Assembly: GCA_035507915.1 (NCBI GenBank)
Contig: DATJNS010000284.1
Coordinates: 1-6,646, forward strand
Direction of reading: 5' to 3'
Length of the DNA stretch: 6,646 nt
From: JACQAI01 sp035507915
GTDB taxonomy: Bacteria > Pseudomonadota > Alphaproteobacteria > Elsterales > Elsteraceae
The notes under the pieces are model-generated. The model worked only from the letters and a program-made list of their open reading frames with translations, did no database searches and was not told the DNA's origin. Each line of letters starts with the position of its first letter. Within the stretch, counting starts at the first letter, position 1. Shown here piece after piece: positions 6,401 through 6,646 of the stretch. The position numbers and the translations under genes were made by a program.

Positions 6401-6646
6401 CGCGCTGACCGAGGCGGTCGCGCGCTACTACGCCAAGCTGCTCGCCTACAAGGACGAGTACGAGGTCGCGCGGCTGTTCACCGACGGCAGCTTCCGGCGC
6501 CAGCTCGAGCGCGAGTTCGAGGGCGACTTCCGGTTGGAGCTCAACCTCGCGCCGCCCGCCGTCGCCGACCGCGATCCGGCGACCGGCCACCTGCGCAAGC
6601 GGACCTTCGGCCCCTGGATGCTGACCGCGATGCGGCTGCTGGCGCG
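3471..6646 (+). CDS. Indolepyruvate ferredoxin oxidoreductase, fused alpha/beta form, partial: C-terminus beyond window
   Basis: A thiamine diphosphate and iron-sulfur enzyme that converts indolepyruvate or other aryl 2-oxo acids, with CoA and oxidised ferredoxin, to arylacetyl-CoA and CO2. The frame is open for 1058 codons to the window edge; fused family members are about 1150-1170 residues. Regions in order: an N-terminal pyrimidine-binding domain with SGYRGSPLGGLD (from 50) and NEELGATAVWG (83-93), whose glutamate likely contacts the cofactor; the diphosphate-binding domain from FCSGCPHN (430-437), with GIGCHY (451-456), LGDGTYYHSG (494-503) and NDAVAMTGGQ (524-533); a ferredoxin-like segment with cysteines 633, 636, 639, 645, 666, 672 and 677; a gamma-type domain opening with GIVITGVGGTGVV (718-730); and from about 945 a helical C-terminal domain (DUF6537-like) with RYYAKLLAYKDEYEVARLF. 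There is no signal peptide or membrane segment. The ATG at 3471 has GGAGG nine bases upstream, and the family N-terminus follows directly. The real substrate could be phenylpyruvate or a branched-chain 2-oxo acid. Confidence 0.95.
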   Translation, partial: MALAAVTLDDKYTLEHGRVYLTGVQALVRLPMLQRQRDQAAGLDTGCFISGYRGSPLGGLDKTLWEARRFLEKNRIHFQPGVNEELGATAVWGSQQVNLWRGATADGVFAMWYGKGPGVDRCGDVFKHGNHAGSSRHGGVLLLAGDDHSCKSSTLPNQSEHAFVGAGIPVLNPCGVQEILDYGLIGWAMSRWSGCWIAMKTIAETVDSSASVTIDPHALPVVPTDFALPPDGVNIRWPDKPLEQELRLHKYKLYAALAFARANRLDRVVIDSPTPRFGIVTTGKSYLDVRQALEDLGIDDELARQIGLRLYKVAMTWPLEREGVRHFAEGLEEILVVEEKRAIVENQLKEQLYNWREDVRPRVIGKFDEHGEWILPSTDELTPARIARVIAARIGRFFVSERIRDRLAFLEAKERQLARLKPAVQRVPTFCSGCPHNTSTVVPEGSRATGGIGCHYMATWMDRATDTFTQMGGEGVPWIGQAPFTETRHVFANLGDGTYYHSGILAIRAALAAKVNITYKLLFNDAVAMTGGQPLDGPLTVPALAQQLTAEGVGRVVIVTDEPDKYPLGAGIPAGVAIEHRDELDRVQRELRATPGVSALIYDQTCAAEKRRRRKRGLMEDPPKRVIINEAVCEGCGDCGVQSNCVSIVPVETELGRKRAIDQSSCNKDFSCVRGFCPSFVTVHGGRLKKRSGAAGDADLGFGALPAPTRPAIDHPYGIVITGVGGTGVVTIGALLGMAAHLEGKGVSVLDMTGLAQKGGAVFTHVRIANRPEDINSVRIPAGDAHLVLGADFVVTGTFDALAKIKAGQTDVIVNRHQTMTADFARHPDLAFPTRDLTETIEEAAGPGRTSFLDATELATALTGDAIAANLFLLGFAVQRGLIPLSPEAIERAIELNNVAVAFNKRAFLWGRRAGHDLAAVERLAAPPPRPLSRSLDDVIAHRVALLTDYQDAAYAARYRALVDKVRAVEAQRVGTTALTEAVARYYAKLLAYKDEYEVARLFTDGSFRRQLEREFEGDFRLELNLAPPAVADRDPATGHLRKRTFGPWMLTAMRLLA

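Noticed and set aside
3432..6590. A 1052-codon open frame on the minus strand covering the whole oxidoreductase gene
   Set aside because: Its codons lie exactly opposite the oxidoreductase codons, so a stop would need a sense TTA, CTA or TCA codon, and this GC-rich gene uses none there. The product is rich in R, A, H, V and D with no recognisable domain, while the sense frame has full family motifs.

Overview
The window is a very GC-rich chromosomal segment with strong G/C bias at third codon positions. It comes most plausibly from an alphaproteobacterium of the Rhodospirillales/Hyphomicrobiales kind. I infer this from the protein types (a fused indolepyruvate ferredoxin oxidoreductase, an FAA1-type acyl-CoA ligase and an M3 oligoendopeptidase) and from a C/G-tract palindromic intergenic element of a kind common in GC-rich proteobacteria. 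I cannot name a genus. No phage, transposase, CRISPR or RNA gene is visible.

Layout. (1) Positions 1-1265, minus strand: the N-terminal 421 residues of an M3-family zinc oligoendopeptidase, cut by the window start just after its HELGH motif. (2) Positions 1266-1350: an 85-base divergent intergenic region. It has a good candidate promoter for the peptidase and a weaker one for the ligase, and the two overlap on a shared ATATAT core. (3) Positions 1351-3120, plus strand: a complete 589-residue long-chain acyl-CoA synthetase. (4) Positions 3121-3470: a 350-base intergenic region. It starts with a large near-perfect inverted repeat (3144-3264) and ends with a candidate promoter and ribosome binding site for the next gene; I see nothing recognisable in 3265-3409. 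(5) Positions 3471-6646, plus strand: the first 1058 codons of a fused indolepyruvate ferredoxin oxidoreductase, lacking roughly the last 100 residues.

How the genes may work together. The two plus-strand enzymes both make acyl-CoA thioesters. The ligase uses ATP to activate free carboxylic acids, and the oxidoreductase decarboxylates aryl- or other 2-oxo acids to acyl-CoA while reducing ferredoxin. A shared role in aromatic amino acid, branched-chain amino acid or fatty acid catabolism is possible. However, the inverted repeat and the separate promoter suggest that the two genes need not be co-transcribed. The divergent peptidase could supply amino acids from peptides, but this link rests only on adjacency.

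The large open frames antisense to the ligase and the oxidoreductase are codon-aligned shadows, not genes. I found no convincing undescribed system. The inverted-repeat element and the overlapping divergent promoters are the points most worth checking.
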